A DNA stretch of 64,000 bases from Cadophora sp. MPI-SDFR-AT-0126. Lineage: Eukaryota; Ascomycota; Leotiomycetes; Helotiales; Ploettnerulaceae. Positions 24,424 through 35,172 of the stretch are shown piece by piece. The position numbers were made by a program, and so were the translations under genes. Within the stretch, counting starts at the first letter, position 1; each line of letters starts with the position of its first letter. The DNA is taken from the NCBI GenBank assembly GCA_020747065.1, contig JAGMVK010000002.1, positions 558,001-622,000 of the forward strand, written 5' to 3'. A model generated the notes under the pieces. It was not told the DNA's origin, searched no databases, and saw only the letters and a list, made by a program, of their open reading frames with translations.

Positions 24424-24957
24424 ATGGACCGCCTTCTTCGCCAAGACGAGTTTGTCTCTACCCACCAACTCCTTAACACTTTCCCGTCCTACCCGACCAG
24501 ACCTCAGTTCCCAGCACCACAACACCTGTGGAACAATCCATGGGGCTACACCACCAATATTGGATTTGTTAGGGAATTTTGAGACTTCAATAATGGCGCA
24601 CCTATGGGACATTTCATGCAGGCCCAGTTCCCTTACATACCTGCTCCACATGTGCCAGTCTACACTACTCCCTGGGCGCTCAACCCTCAAGCCCAAGCAT
24701 TTATTCCTCGGCCTGGCATCAACCCATATGCGAATTCATACTATCCTGGTCCCTTCTACAAACAATACAAATGCTTGCATGCGAGGTATATCGCTCAGAT
24801 GAGAAAACAAGGGTAGAGGATCCAAGGTCGGCACGTCTGGGTTTAAAAAGTCATTGAGGTGGTCGACAGCTTGAAAGGCTCAAACCTCCGACAAGTCGAG
24901 GAAGAAGTAGTTGATCAGACCCTAAGTGATGCTCCTCCTGTAGCTTCCACTTGTTGA
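24424..24957 (+). pseudogene. Decayed (or unusually spliced) Pro/Tyr-rich gene of unknown family
   Basis: One reading frame from ATG 24424 to TGA 24955-24957 stays protein-like for 177 codons but is interrupted by TGA (24580), TAG (24814) and TAA (24844). Before the first stop the frame is rich in Pro, Tyr, Phe and Gln; the same character continues after it (MGHFMQAQFPYIPAP). The part after the third stop looks like a helical C-terminus (VIEVVDSLKGSNLRQVEEE). All three stops can arise by one C-to-T change (CGA, CAG, CAA). An alternative is two frame-preserving introns: 54 nt ending TCATGCAG with a poor GTTAGG donor, and 84 nt from GTATAT to CGACAG. I favour decay because the sequence between the second and third stop also reads as coding. 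I do not recognise the family. Confidence 0.45.
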
Positions 24958-25865
24958 AGGTCTACAAACAGGGTCTTTTCAAGTTGCTCTTTTCACATAG
25001 GATCATGATATAGTTCAATAGAACATGACTTTCTGAATAGATGTACACTGATATTTGCTCAACAGCATTACGAAAGGAAAGAAAAACCGGTACCATTCAA
25101 GTGCCGTCTACCGCTGTTTTATAATGCATAGGTGATCTATAGCATCATATTCTCGGAAGGAAATTGCATAAAGATAGACTTCCTCAGATGTGCCGATTCT
25201 GGACCGACTCCGCTCCTTGGTCGTTGGGGAGATCTTGTCGCTGAACTCGACGACCTGGGCCATAGTCTTAGCAATGGAAAATGCTGTGAAAGAGTCGGGC
25301 ATTTCTAAGACCGCTTCCGAAAGCGACGCGCCTGGGCGATAACGGCAAAGAACATGGTTCAGTAAACGACAAAAGAAGAAAATGACAGAAAGACTTGTGG
25401 CTTGGTCAGTCAATGCGGTTGGCAAGCAACCGCCAGCATGTGTTTGTGATCTCACAGCAAGGTATTCTGCAAATCTGACGATGAGAGAAAAAAAAACCCC
25501 TTAAAACGACTGTAGACACAGCAATTCAGTAATGGAAATCCTCATCCCATCCCGTACGACCAACAAAACAAGAAAGAAGAAGAACAACACCCTCCCCGGA
25601 TTGCTCGGGTGAGGTGAGAAGCCAAGTCACGTGCGGCACTTTCTAGGACCCCTGCTAGTGACCGAGTAAATTTCCCCAGCAGCATCATGTAGCTCCAAGA
25701 CAACAGCTCTCAATTACCCAACTGCACGCCCACAAGTCGCTGGAAATCTGGCAGATAACCACTGCCTTGGGTATAGGAGCTTCGTCGCTTGCAGGTCAAC
25801 TGCCTGACCTTCACTGGCACCTGACCCGCCCAGACCTGGGCTCTCGACCCAAAGACGAGGTCGCC
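24958..25865. other. Intergenic region with a possible small relic
   Basis: It contains the possible NLR-like fragment listed separately and the promoter of MRP51 at its right end. Nothing else is supported. Confidence 0.4.
25108..25302 (-). pseudogene. Possible relic of an NLR-type N-terminal domain
   Basis: A 64-codon minus frame reads MPDSFTAFSIAKTMAQVVEFSDKI, followed by a polar Lys/Arg/Ser stretch. This resembles the N-terminal helix found at the start of many fungal NACHT/ankyrin proteins (a small hydrophobic helix then QFV-F-x-K). No downstream NACHT sequence follows in any frame before 24960. The match is by impression and could be chance; treat as a hint only. Confidence 0.2.
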
Positions 25866-27353
25866 ATGGCATCTCGAAGCGTGTCGCCTGGTGGTGCTCT
25901 CCTCCGGGCATCAAGAGTGTTTTCCATTCCTCCTCCGCTGCCACGGCCGATGGGCGAACTGTCATCGACAGCAATCTTCAATTCCGATACTGCAACTCTC
26001 CCCCATCCGATCCACCAGTCAATCACGACACCACAATCATCACTTGCCAGGGGAGATTGGGGGTTCAAACGACCACTGCCTCTTCGATCGACTACGAAAA
26101 CGTCTACGCCGTTCATACGAGTGGAGGCTATCGATACATTCGAGCACATCACCGAGTTCAATTCATCGGCGGATCATTCGATAACTTTACAAAAATGGCA
26201 GGAAATGGGAGTGCCATTGACAACGGCCATGCCAGACATAAACCGAGGAGATTTCAAGGCTGGTGAAGTCAGGAGTGTTTTCGAAAACGACCTTGATTCA
26301 ATAGCGGAGTCAGATGGCGGTGGTCTTGGGAAGGAAGATACCAGGTGGAAATTCAAAGGTCCGTGGCTAGCAGGACAGACGGAAGGGGACTTCAATGCCT
26401 TTCTCACATCTGAGGTTCGGAAACGAAAGGCAGAATTTCAGCAATATCTAAGAACCGCATGCGCAAAGGCACTTACGGCTGAGGCACGACATGCTGCAGA
26501 AGGAGAAATGCCCCCAGCAGTTGAGGCGAGTGAAGTTACTGAAGCTCAATTCACAGAATTCGTCAAAGGACTACGAAATACTCGCGCGGAACTGTATAAG
26601 CACATAAGGGACTTTTTGGACCTCCCACCTGCCCCAGCAAAGAAAATAGATGTTGAGCAACTCCTCCGGAATAATGGTGTCAACATTCCTGATAACAATG
26701 TTCTCCCCGCTTCCAGGTCTCCTTACGCAGAGACTGGCCCGCCAAAGACACACCCATCAGCAGGTCTATCTTACAGTCTCACGAATGCACGCACCTTTAA
26801 CCATCCTACCTGGGGCCCGCAGAAGAAACCCCCACCAGTCTTGAGTCGTGTTGTTATGCCAAAGAGTGCTGCAACAGGCCAGTTTGGCGTCGCATTGGGT
26901 GTTGGAGGATTCGTGACTGAGCTTCCTGCTGGCCAAAATTCTTTTAACCTCGGCGGCTCAGGGAGATTTAGTAGGCAGCAAAGACCCAAAGAAGCGCCCG
27001 GCACATTAGCCGTCGATCCATCAAAGGTCGGCGGCAGCAAGATGTGGGTTCATCCCACCAAAGCTCACGTCGATCCGAAGGGGCGCATTGTCTTGACTGT
27101 CGAGTCTGGGGATCCGGAAGCTGTGGCCGTACATGAGGGGACCACCGACCAAATCCCAGTCGTGGCAACACCGAAGCTCAGCTCGAGGACCTATGGCATG
27201 GGAAATGCTCCATCATTTGATAACTTGGGAGCTAGAAGCAACGCGGGGAGGGGATATGGGCTAGATCTTAGCGGGAGATCCGAGGAGAGACCGCTAAGGA
27301 GAGAGAGGTCTGGAAAACGGGATGATCCGTTGAGCCAGCTGACGGGGTTGTAA
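25866..27353 (+). CDS. MRP51: Mitochondrial small-subunit ribosomal protein MRP51 (bS1m)
   Basis: A single-exon 495-aa protein starting at ATG 25866 (MASRSVSPGGALLRASRVFSIPPPLPRP); an upstream in-frame ATG at 25767 is less likely because the family starts at the MASRS-type motif. The N-terminus is basic and Ser-rich with few acidic residues, consistent with mitochondrial import. Family landmarks include the RASRVFSIPPPLPRP block, GDWGFKRPLP, RVEAIDTFEHITEFNSSADH, and an alternation of conserved GDFKAGEVRSVFEND and KFKGPWLAGQTEGDF segments. The Pfam family is the mitochondrial ribosomal subunit Mrp51. In yeast the protein supports translation of mitochondrially encoded mRNAs. The C-terminal ~150 residues are Gly/Ser/Arg-rich and probably disordered. 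No odd features. Confidence 0.9.
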   Translation: MASRSVSPGGALLRASRVFSIPPPLPRPMGELSSTAIFNSDTATLPHPIHQSITTPQSSLARGDWGFKRPLPLRSTTKTSTPFIRVEAIDTFEHITEFNSSADHSITLQKWQEMGVPLTTAMPDINRGDFKAGEVRSVFENDLDSIAESDGGGLGKEDTRWKFKGPWLAGQTEGDFNAFLTSEVRKRKAEFQQYLRTACAKALTAEARHAAEGEMPPAVEASEVTEAQFTEFVKGLRNTRAELYKHIRDFLDLPPAPAKKIDVEQLLRNNGVNIPDNNVLPASRSPYAETGPPKTHPSAGLSYSLTNARTFNHPTWGPQKKPPPVLSRVVMPKSAATGQFGVALGVGGFVTELPAGQNSFNLGGSGRFSRQQRPKEAPGTLAVDPSKVGGSKMWVHPTKAHVDPKGRIVLTVESGDPEAVAVHEGTTDQIPVVATPKLSSRTYGMGNAPSFDNLGARSNAGRGYGLDLSGRSEERPLRRERSGKRDDPLSQLTGL

Positions 27354-27649
27354 GAATAGGGTGGGTGTAAGGAGACATATCACAGCATAGCGTTGGCGGA
27401 CTAGATGTAGAATAGGAACTGTATATCACTCCCAAGCCAAAACCCGCTTTTCCTGATTGTGCGTTTCAGGCTTCAGAAGAAGGAACATTGGAGACTTCCA
27501 TGCATATTTTACTTACGTTCTCATTTCTTCAAAACTTGGATTTTTTTCCCCCTACAAAACCTCGCACCTTTGCAGAACTCTGCTTCAGAAAGGATCCAGC
27601 TTCAAGCCTCCGTGTTAGCGCATAAGAGACCTAGGAATCGGACCTTTTT
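27354..27649. other. Short intergenic stretch
   Basis: 3' flank of MRP51. A missing N-terminal half of the RNase H relic could once have lain here, but no frame shows it. Confidence 0.35.
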
Positions 27650-28083
27650 CCGCTGCGGAAGATGGCGGTGATTCTAGAGAGAGAACTTCGTGTTAGGCGT
27701 TCGTAAACGGTGGTTATTAAGGCGGATTCGGAGTATTTGGTGAAGGGATGACGGAGTGGGTGTTTAAGCGGGAGAGGAATGGGTACCGGAATAATCGAGG
27801 TCAGGCTGTTGTGAATGGAGAGGTGTTCCGAGAGTTGGAGAGGGAGGTGGGGAATTTGGAGGAATTGGGTGCTGTGGTCAGCCATGTCAAATTCTGGCAT
27901 GTGAGAAGGGAGAGGCACACAGAGGCTGGTCGGTTGGCGAATGATGCTTTGGGAGATGAAAATTTGATTAGCAGGGGTGGTCGGTTGTCCAGCGAGAAGA
28001 AGGGCGCGGTTTGTTGTTATGGACTCTCACAAGATAGGATCATGCAAGGGCGGAGAATTCTGGGAAAGCAGAGTAAGACTTGA
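27650..28083 (+). pseudogene. RNase H-domain relic (C-terminal half, frameshift and stop)
   Basis: The plus strand encodes the second half of a type-1 RNase H fold. In one frame VVIKADSEYLVKG (from 27710) gives the strand with a catalytic Asp (DSEY), preceded by a TAA at 27704. After GGA the frame meets TGA at 27749; one base away the frame continues MTEWVFKRERNGYRNNRGQAVVNGEVF and then FWHVRRERHTEAGRLANDAL to a stop at 28083. The last motif is normally EAD-LA; here it is EAGRLA, so the fourth metal-binding Asp is Gly. The N-terminal strands with the first Asp are missing. The piece is therefore inactive as it stands. It lies between convergent MRP51 and BBC1. Its source may be a transposon-independent fungal RNase HI-like gene or a captured copy; sequence alone cannot decide. 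Confidence 0.7.
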
Positions 28084-28256
28084 ATTGCGATGCAGGCGGG
28101 ACAATGCTATGCGTGACTAGACTAACTGGTACCCATACAACCACTCCTCTCTTCCACCTGATGTCTCGTCCTCGATCAACGGCCGTAACGATCCTCCACT
28201 CCCACCATTTTTATGCAAGCTGCCTGCTCCATTTCTACCACAAACAAATAAGACAA

Positions 28257-31200
28257 CTAACGGCCTTGATTCTGTCCTTGCCATCCCACCCAACTCCTCG
28301 GCATCACTCTCCATATCTTAACTTCACCACTCCTCAGATCATCCAACTTGAAGCTCTCAAGCTTAACCTTCTTACTCTCCCGTCCTTGTTCCCAAGCCCG
28401 GACCTTCTTCTTCGTGCCATCCCATTCAGCAACGACGCCAACGTGATCCGGCTTGCCGACTTCCATGCTGTATTTGGCGTGCATGGGGCCGTGCTTGCCT
28501 TGAAATTTGGTATTGCGGAGGGTGATTATATCACCAGCTCTGATTTCGTCATTCTGTTGCGTTGATGCGTTGGCTAGGTTGCTATAAATAATGGCACCAT
28601 AGGCACGGCTTCCGATGGGTAGGAGTGCGTCGGAGAATGGCTTGAGTAATTCTTGGATCAGGCCTTGTGGTGTGCCGTCTCCGACTATGGTTTCCTTTCT
28701 CGAATGAACAGCTTCATAGATTCGACGGCCATATTGCTCATGCGCATTCTCTAGTTGATCCTGACGCTGACGAGATGGAGGCTGGTCATGTCTTTGCTCG
28801 AGTCTGACATCTTTCGGGTCCTGGGCGTCAAACTCAGCTGTGATGATGGTTTGTGAATAATCCTGGAACAGGACGGAAAGATGCTTGGTGACTATCGTCC
28901 TTCCCCCTCGCCCAGCTGCCGTCGACTCTTCAAAGTCCAATAGAATATCACGTCTTCCTTGAAAGACCGGAGGGATGCCTCGTGGCTGTGTCCACCAGAA
29001 AGAATTTGGTGCAAGATCTACGTCATTTGCAACAAAACCAGAGTCCATTGACATTCTTCCAAGCTCCACAGACCTTCTAGTTCCAGTTTGCGATCTGGAA
29101 ACATCCAAGGACTGGCGAGGAGGGGGCCGACTTGCAGAAGGCGGGGGAGGAGGAACCGCTCTGTCTTGGGGAGGCGAAGCGAATGGCCTTGGTGGGGATG
29201 CGGAATAGAGGTCGTCTTCGGTATCAGCCCGAGCGAGAGGCCCAGGCGGAGGAGGACCAGGTGGAGGAGGGCCAGGTGGTGCTGCAGACTTCGGTGCAGT
29301 ATATTTATATGGGTCGTACTCATCGTCATCCTGTTCCCACGGAGCTGGCGCCTTGGTTGGCGGTGGAGGTGGAGGAGCAGCTCGCGGCATATCCGCCGAT
29401 TGCCGAGGGGGTGGCGGAGGTTGTGCTGGCAAAGGAGGAGGAATGGCACGGGGGGCTGCAGTAGGTGGAAGTGGAGGTGGTGCGGATATCGGTGAAGTGA
29501 CAGGTGGAGATCGAATAGGAAGGCTTTCATCCGGTTCCGCAGCTTTTAAAGCATCCTTATGCGGCACGGCCGAGGCAATATCAGTATCATAATCACCTTC
29601 GTACTCTGTAACCTCTTCCTCGCTCTCTTCTTGTGGTGCATCTCTGGGTGAGAGAGTATGTTGGTCACCAGTAGGAGCTCGGTTGATTCCAGGAGGCGGT
29701 GGCGGAGGGGCTCTATTTTGTAGTTGTGCTGAAGGCGCCGCACCAGGAATTGGAGGTGGAAGTCGACTGTTACGCTTGTTTACTCCTGGTGTTGTGGGTG
29801 ATGATGGGGAAGCTTCAGACCCAAAGTAAGATGCTCGTCGAGCATTGGGTGAGTTTGGAGAACCTTGTCCTTCGAGTGGTCTTGGAGGTGCTCGAGGAGT
29901 ATCGATCGGCTGATGCACGGATGATGGCTGTTCTCGGGAGGACATCTCATCGTCCGATTCGGATCCAGCACTTGGAGACATCGGAGCAGTGACAGGGCGA
30001 GCTATGGTGGTGAGCACGGGCAAAACTTGAGAGCTTATTGAAGCCTTACATTCTTTTGGAACAGGTGGAGGAGCTGGTCTTCCACCTGGTATGGGCGGAG
30101 CACCAGCCTCATGTTGTGGAACTGCCAGATTTAGCTTGGGAGGACGGCAATATGTTGTAAATCTTACCTGGAGGTGGAGCAGATCTATCATTGGAAGGTA
30201 CGACGTCTTCAACGTCCGGCACCTCATCAGCAGGACGAGAGGCAGAGATTGGAGTCGTTTCTTCGTCATGACCAAGTTGCTTGTTTGTTTCTTCTGGACT
30301 CCGGACCCGTGATAATCCTGGCAAAGGAACAGGAGGGGCAGCACGAGAAGTAGGAGACGACCCATCATCCCCACCATATTCTCCAGAGCGCTTCTCACTA
30401 GTTCCCGTGGACTTCTTCTTTTTTGGTGGCATGGGGGCAGGCATTGGCATACCGCCACCGAACATGCCGTGCATACCCATCCCACCACTCATCTTCGCCA
30501 TACGAGCTCTCAATTCCTCCTTTCTTCGTACCTCGGGATCGATATCATCCTCTTCTTCCTCTTCGTCCTCTTCGACTTCCCCTTCTTCCGAAGCTCCCTC
30601 TTCTTCCCCAACGTCGGCCTGTCGAATTGGCGCAGTTGGAGCTCGAGAAAGTGGCTGTGGTGCTTTCTGTTTGGACCTCTCATCACTCTCATCCTTTCCA
30701 GTTGACGTTTCTTCTGGTTCTTCAGTAGTCTCACCAGCCCCCGACATATCTGCCTCGTTACCATCGCCAAATGACTGTCGAGGTTGGATGGAAGATTTGC
30801 GTTTCTTGGGTTCCTCCCTTACGGAATCCATCGATGGCTTTCCAGTCGTTTCTTCAGTGTCATGTCTCTCCAACACAGCGCCTTCTTCGCCCTCAGCTGG
30901 CTCGTGTGATTCAGTCCGCTTCTTAGCAGGACGTTTTGGCTTCTCCTTCTTCTGTGCCGCATCCGCATGGCGGGCCGCTTGTTCCATCTGTTGCTTTTGC
31001 AAAAGGGCAATACGTTCCTTCAAGCTCGTTGGCTTTGGCTGCTCTTCACCATCATCCTCATTCGATGTGGGGGCCAACCCGGCCCTCTCCGCCTGTTCCT
31101 GGGTCTCCGCTTGATGTGCTGCAACTTCCGGATCCTCCTCACGTCTGTATATCTTCTGCGGTGGAGGATCGCGGATGACAGGTACGTATGCATTTTTGCT

Positions 31201-31857
31201 TGGTGGTGGGGCCACAAAGGGCTTTTTGATGAAGTTATTCGATCCTCCTGAGCCCAACCCACCTGGTTTGAATGGTGCTGGAGGCGGAGCGGCCTTGTTG
31301 AATGCGGCAATGCGATCTCTGAAAGAACCACCACTTGGTTTCTCGGACACTGGTGGAGGCGCAGAAGGCTTCGACGTTGAGACTGGCTTGGCAGCAGCAG
31401 GTGGTGGAGAGAATTCTTTTTGCTTTGCCGCAGGAGAACTTACGGCCTGGGGCTTAGGAATAGATGGGGGAGGTTCTCGTGCAACCGGGGCTTCATGAAC
31501 TTCCTCCAGTTCTGGCTCAGGCTCGGGCTCAGGCCCAGGTTCGTGAACTGGCTGTGGAGGTGGAGACGGCTCGCGAATCACTTCTGGCTCTGGCTCAGGT
31601 ACATGTTCGGGCTCTTTCTTAGGACGTGGCGCGCGAGTTGGTCTCGGAGGTGCTGTTGGTTCATATTTCTCCACAAAGTTCTTTGGGAAGATGCCCTCCT
31701 GCAATGTGCCCGAGGCGTCCTTGTACTCTCCAGCATACCAATCATCGTCTTCCACCGCCGTGACCGTAATTATCTGCCCACTTGGAAAATGGAGATCGTC
31801 TTCGTGGGGAGAGGTGTATTCGTATACCGCTTTGACTTTGAAGGGTGGGCTGGCCAT
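28257..31857 (-). CDS. BBC1: BBC1/MTI1-type SH3 protein, actin-patch myosin regulator
   Basis: Three exons (31857-30168, 30121-30051, 30002-28257) give 1168 aa; the introns are 46 and 48 nt (GTAAGA..GGCAG, GTAAGG..CATAG). An N-terminal SH3 domain (residues ~5-65: VKAVYEYTSPHEDDLHFPSGQIITV, DDDWYAGEY, GIFPKNFVE) is followed by a long Pro/Glu-rich disordered region, two coiled or charged stretches (SLKERIALLQKQQMEQAARHA; a long Glu run), and many polyproline runs (PPPPPP). The C-terminal ~180 residues form the conserved BBC1 globular domain (QGLIQELLKPFSDALLPIGSRAYGAIIYSNL through GEVKIWRVMPRSWVGW). In yeast Bbc1 binds type-I myosins and restrains Arp2/3-dependent actin polymerisation at endocytic sites. 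Without the splices the SH3 and C-terminal domains are on separate frames. Function by homology is well supported. Confidence 0.92.
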
Positions 31858-32977
31858 CTTGGAGGCGTGTAACAGGAACTGCTATATTGCAAACTTGTGC
31901 CTGATGCCTACACAGATTGTTGACGGAAGAGAGCCCGGAGGCTACCCAGAAGCTGGGGTTGGAAGTCTTCGCAGATTTGGATCTGTACGAGGGCAATCAA
32001 GAAGTAACGGAGTATTTGGAGTGGTATAGGCCAGGGGCGAAGAGAGTTCGGGCTCGACGTGTCGAGGTGGGGGGTGGCTGTTGCTGAGGTCTGAATGTAC
32101 GGCCTAGTCTGAAGTACGTCAGCGCATGAACTGTGTTGTGTGAAACAGCTCTTGTCAGGATGGATAAATCGCAGATGGCCTCCAAATGAGAAGCTGGAAC
32201 AACATACCAGACGAAGCATGCAGGCGACGGCAGCTATCAATTAGCAGACGGTAAAGTTACCAGTCAGTAGCTAAGCGGCATCTGCCATTGAGGAGTATCG
32301 AAAACCGTTTGTAGCAAACTGTGGCCCAGAGAGCGGTGGATGGTTGATGTTGGCCTGGTCCGGGTGAAATAGTGGGACAAGTCAAGCAAGTCGATTGAAG
32401 CAGGGATGTTGATCGCTTCCGAAGCTGCCGCATCACATCCACGTCCACATGTGTCCAAGTAAAGAGAGTCGGGAGGCAACAACAAAAACAACTTTATTTC
32501 TAAGGTAATCCCGGGATTACACTTGAGTCTGACAGCATCCACCATCACGCGTTCCTTTCAATGAGATCATACCTACTTGAGTCGTCAGCAACTCTAGATC
32601 CAGTGACAGACAAGTGAGGGGTCTTGGTGGCGACAGCTGAGGAATGTGCTGCAAGGCTACCAAGCCTCTGGATAGGATAGCAAACAGATCACCACAAGCT
32701 GATATCAAGCTATAGAGAGGCTCTTTTTGACATCCAGGTAGGATATTTAAAGGAGACTATCTTTTGCCGCAGTCTTCACTGCAGACCAGGTTTACAAGTC
32801 GAATACAGCGCAGAGCGCTGCTTTCTTTACATCCAGGAAAACGCTCTTGGCTTATTTTCTTCACACAGCGGCAAAGAAGACCAATAGCCTCCCTCAGACA
32901 TTGCCACAACGACTCATAGCAAGCAGCCTTGGAAACCCTCGAAACTGAAAGCACAACAGCCTCATCACTCACACACA
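31858..32977. other. Divergent promoter region of BBC1 and RTR1-like genes
   Basis: About 1.1 kb separates two divergent housekeeping genes. Short frames at 31908-32990 have no motifs. A CT-rich tract near 32880-32970 precedes the RTR1-like start. Confidence 0.4.
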
Positions 32978-33934
32978 ATGGCAACGGCAACCCCCCAACA
33001 AATAAAGTCCATACTCAAGAAATACCCCTCCCAACCAAGCCCATCTGCTCAACCAACCAATACCACTAACCCCTCATCTGAATCCAAAACCTTCGAAGAA
33101 CGCAATCGCGAAATAGCCCTCTACCACGCCCAACTCATCCAGCAACGCAAAGACATCGAGCTCGAAATCCTTCTCTCCACAGAAACACTAATCGACTACC
33201 CCCTCTCCCGCCCTCCCCACTACACGGCCTCATCCCCCTCGCCTTCAGACGCCAGCACCTTCAAAGCCCTCCTCGCGCCCTTCACAACAAGCGACTACGA
33301 TGCTCTGATCGAAGAGCGCAACATCAACGAGCATTGCGGGTACACGCTATGTCCGAACGACAGGGTGAGGGAGAGAGGGGGAGGCACGTATAGGCTGTTG
33401 GGGATGAGTGGGAAGGCGAAGGATTTTAGGGTCGTGAGGAAGGAAGAATTGGAGAAGTGGTGCTCGGAGGCGTGTGCGAGACGAGCGTTGTATGTGAAGG
33501 TGCAGCTGAGTGAGACACCGGCGTGGGAGAGGGGTGCAAGTACAGTGGGTAGTAGGATTGATTTATTGGATGAGCCGAAGAGTGGCGAGGATACGGTTAT
33601 GGAGGGAATTGAGCGCTTGAATTTGGATGGGGATGGAGAGGCAAGTGAGAGGAAGGGGAAGGAGGAGAGGGATTTGGCTCGTGAGAGAGGGGATAGAGGG
33701 ATGGGTGCTAAGGGGGGACTGGTGGATGTTAAGGTGTTAGAGAAGGATGTTAAAAGGAAGGTTGAGCCGCCTAGTTTGGGAGAGGAGGAATTGAGTGGGA
33801 AGTTGGAGCATTTGGCTCTTGAGGGGTATACGTCGAAGTTTGAGGACCAAAGGAAGAAGTTATTGGACAGAGAGCGGGAGGCGGATGGGGATGAGATGGA
33901 CGAGGATGGAGCGGATACGGATTGGAGGTTATAG
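32978..33934 (+). CDS. RTR1: RTR1/RPAP2-type RNA polymerase II CTD phosphatase
   Basis: A single-exon 318-aa protein. The family removes phosphate from the C-terminal repeat of RNA polymerase II during the shift from initiation to elongation, and helps nuclear import of the polymerase. The zinc site is seen as C120 and C125 in IEERNINEHCGYTLCP and C162 and C166 in WCSEACARRALYVKVQLSETPAWER, the family pattern. An N-terminal helix (NREIALYHAQLIQQRKDIELEIL) precedes it. The C-terminal ~130 residues are charged and Asp/Glu/Lys-rich, ending EMDEDGADTDWRL, and are poorly conserved. It is convergent with eS17 downstream. The catalytic mechanism in this family is debated, so the enzymatic role is taken from homology only. 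Confidence 0.9.
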   Translation: MATATPQQIKSILKKYPSQPSPSAQPTNTTNPSSESKTFEERNREIALYHAQLIQQRKDIELEILLSTETLIDYPLSRPPHYTASSPSPSDASTFKALLAPFTTSDYDALIEERNINEHCGYTLCPNDRVRERGGGTYRLLGMSGKAKDFRVVRKEELEKWCSEACARRALYVKVQLSETPAWERGASTVGSRIDLLDEPKSGEDTVMEGIERLNLDGDGEASERKGKEERDLARERGDRGMGAKGGLVDVKVLEKDVKRKVEPPSLGEEELSGKLEHLALEGYTSKFEDQRKKLLDREREADGDEMDEDGADTDWRL

Positions 33935-34555
33935 GTATGACGAATTCGATGGAAGCATGAACTATATGATGGGAGTATGGCATATAATGAGCTGAGGGGT
34001 TTAGAAGACATGGCACAGGCATGCAAGGCACCTTCCGTTTTCAGGAAAAGCATGGTGTTTGCGAGAATTATTCATTTGATACTATTATGATACCCAAGAA
34101 ATAAAAAAAATCAACATCCGTAAACTATGTATCCATAGTCCATACCTATTCTGTGATGCTTACCACATTCAATGCCAGAGACTACTTCAAGTAGCATTTC
34201 ACGTTGTCAGAAATTCCCAAGTCGGATGCCACAATCTCCTCTCTAGAACCTACCCGACAGGTGCATTTTGGGCACTCCATGAAATAGCATCTCGAGTCAG
34301 AGGTTCACCAGCACTATCACGGAGCAAGAAGGGGAAATGGCAATCAAGCGTCATCTCCTTACGGAGAATCAGCGACACCTAGGTGGGCAAGATCTCACAT
34401 TGATCTAGTATGCGCAACCATCCATCCAGCTGGCCTGTCATCCAGCAAAGACGCCGACAAAGCAACCCAGACCATCAAAAGTATCCCATCCTTCAATCCG
34501 TGAATTTTTTGCTTGCTTCCTGACCTCTAATCGTACCTGAACCGCAAATCGAAAT
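33935..34555. other. Convergent intergenic region
   Basis: It holds the 3' ends of the RTR1-like gene and of eS17. No gene is supported. Confidence 0.4.
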
Positions 34556-35172
34556 CTATGCGCGTGGAGGACGGTCGTTTCCGAAACGGCGGCGGGGCTC
34601 GATGGCTTGTTGTTGGGAGACGGCGACGACGCTGACAGGAATGGAATCGAACTGAAAGAGACAATGTTAGAGTTGTCACGGGTTTAGGTCGGACTTCTGC
34701 GAGGAGAGGTGAACATACACCAAGGCTCTTGAGCAAATCCTTAGTCTCAGAGTCGACCTCAAGTTGTCCGCCATTCTCGTTCTGGGAGAAATCGAGAGCG
34801 GAGATCTCGGGTACGTATTGATCCTTTCTCTCACGCTCCTCTTCTTGGAGCTTGAAGGAGATACCACGGACAGGACCACGTTGAATGCGCTTCATCAAAT
34901 GGGTGGTGTAACCGGCAATCTGTTCAGGCGTCAATCAGCACACAATTCCACAACTGCAGCACCAAATACCCTCTCCAAACAAGCACGCCCATAGAAATTC
35001 GGCTATCAAGGAGAATTGTTCGTACCTTGTTGCGGAGACGCTTAGAAGCAATGATGGCGATCTCATCGCAAATTCTCTTATTGGTCTCAAAATCGAGAGT
35101 CAACTTGGGGTAGTACCGCTCAATGATGACCTTGGCGGACTTCTTCACAGTCTTGGTACGAACGCGACCCAT
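34556..35172 (-). CDS. RPS17: 40S ribosomal protein S17 (eS17)
   Basis: Three exons (35172-35026, 34919-34719, 34651-34556) give 147 aa. Intron 1 (34920-35025, GTACGA..GAACAG) falls after RLRNK; intron 2 (34652-34718, GTATGT..TTTCAG) falls after LLKSLG. Exon 1 has the family N-terminus [24 protein letters not shown] with [18 protein letters not shown]. Exon 2 has [38 protein letters not shown], a near-invariant eS17 block. Exon 3 gives the expected short tail ([16 protein letters not shown]). The length matches the family. It is a component of the small ribosomal subunit. The first intron near the 5' end is usual for fungal ribosomal protein genes. Confidence 0.97.

Noticed and set aside
28975..29592. 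Plus-strand Gly/Arg-rich frames inside the BBC1 gene
   Set aside because: They are antisense shadows of the polyproline-coding region.
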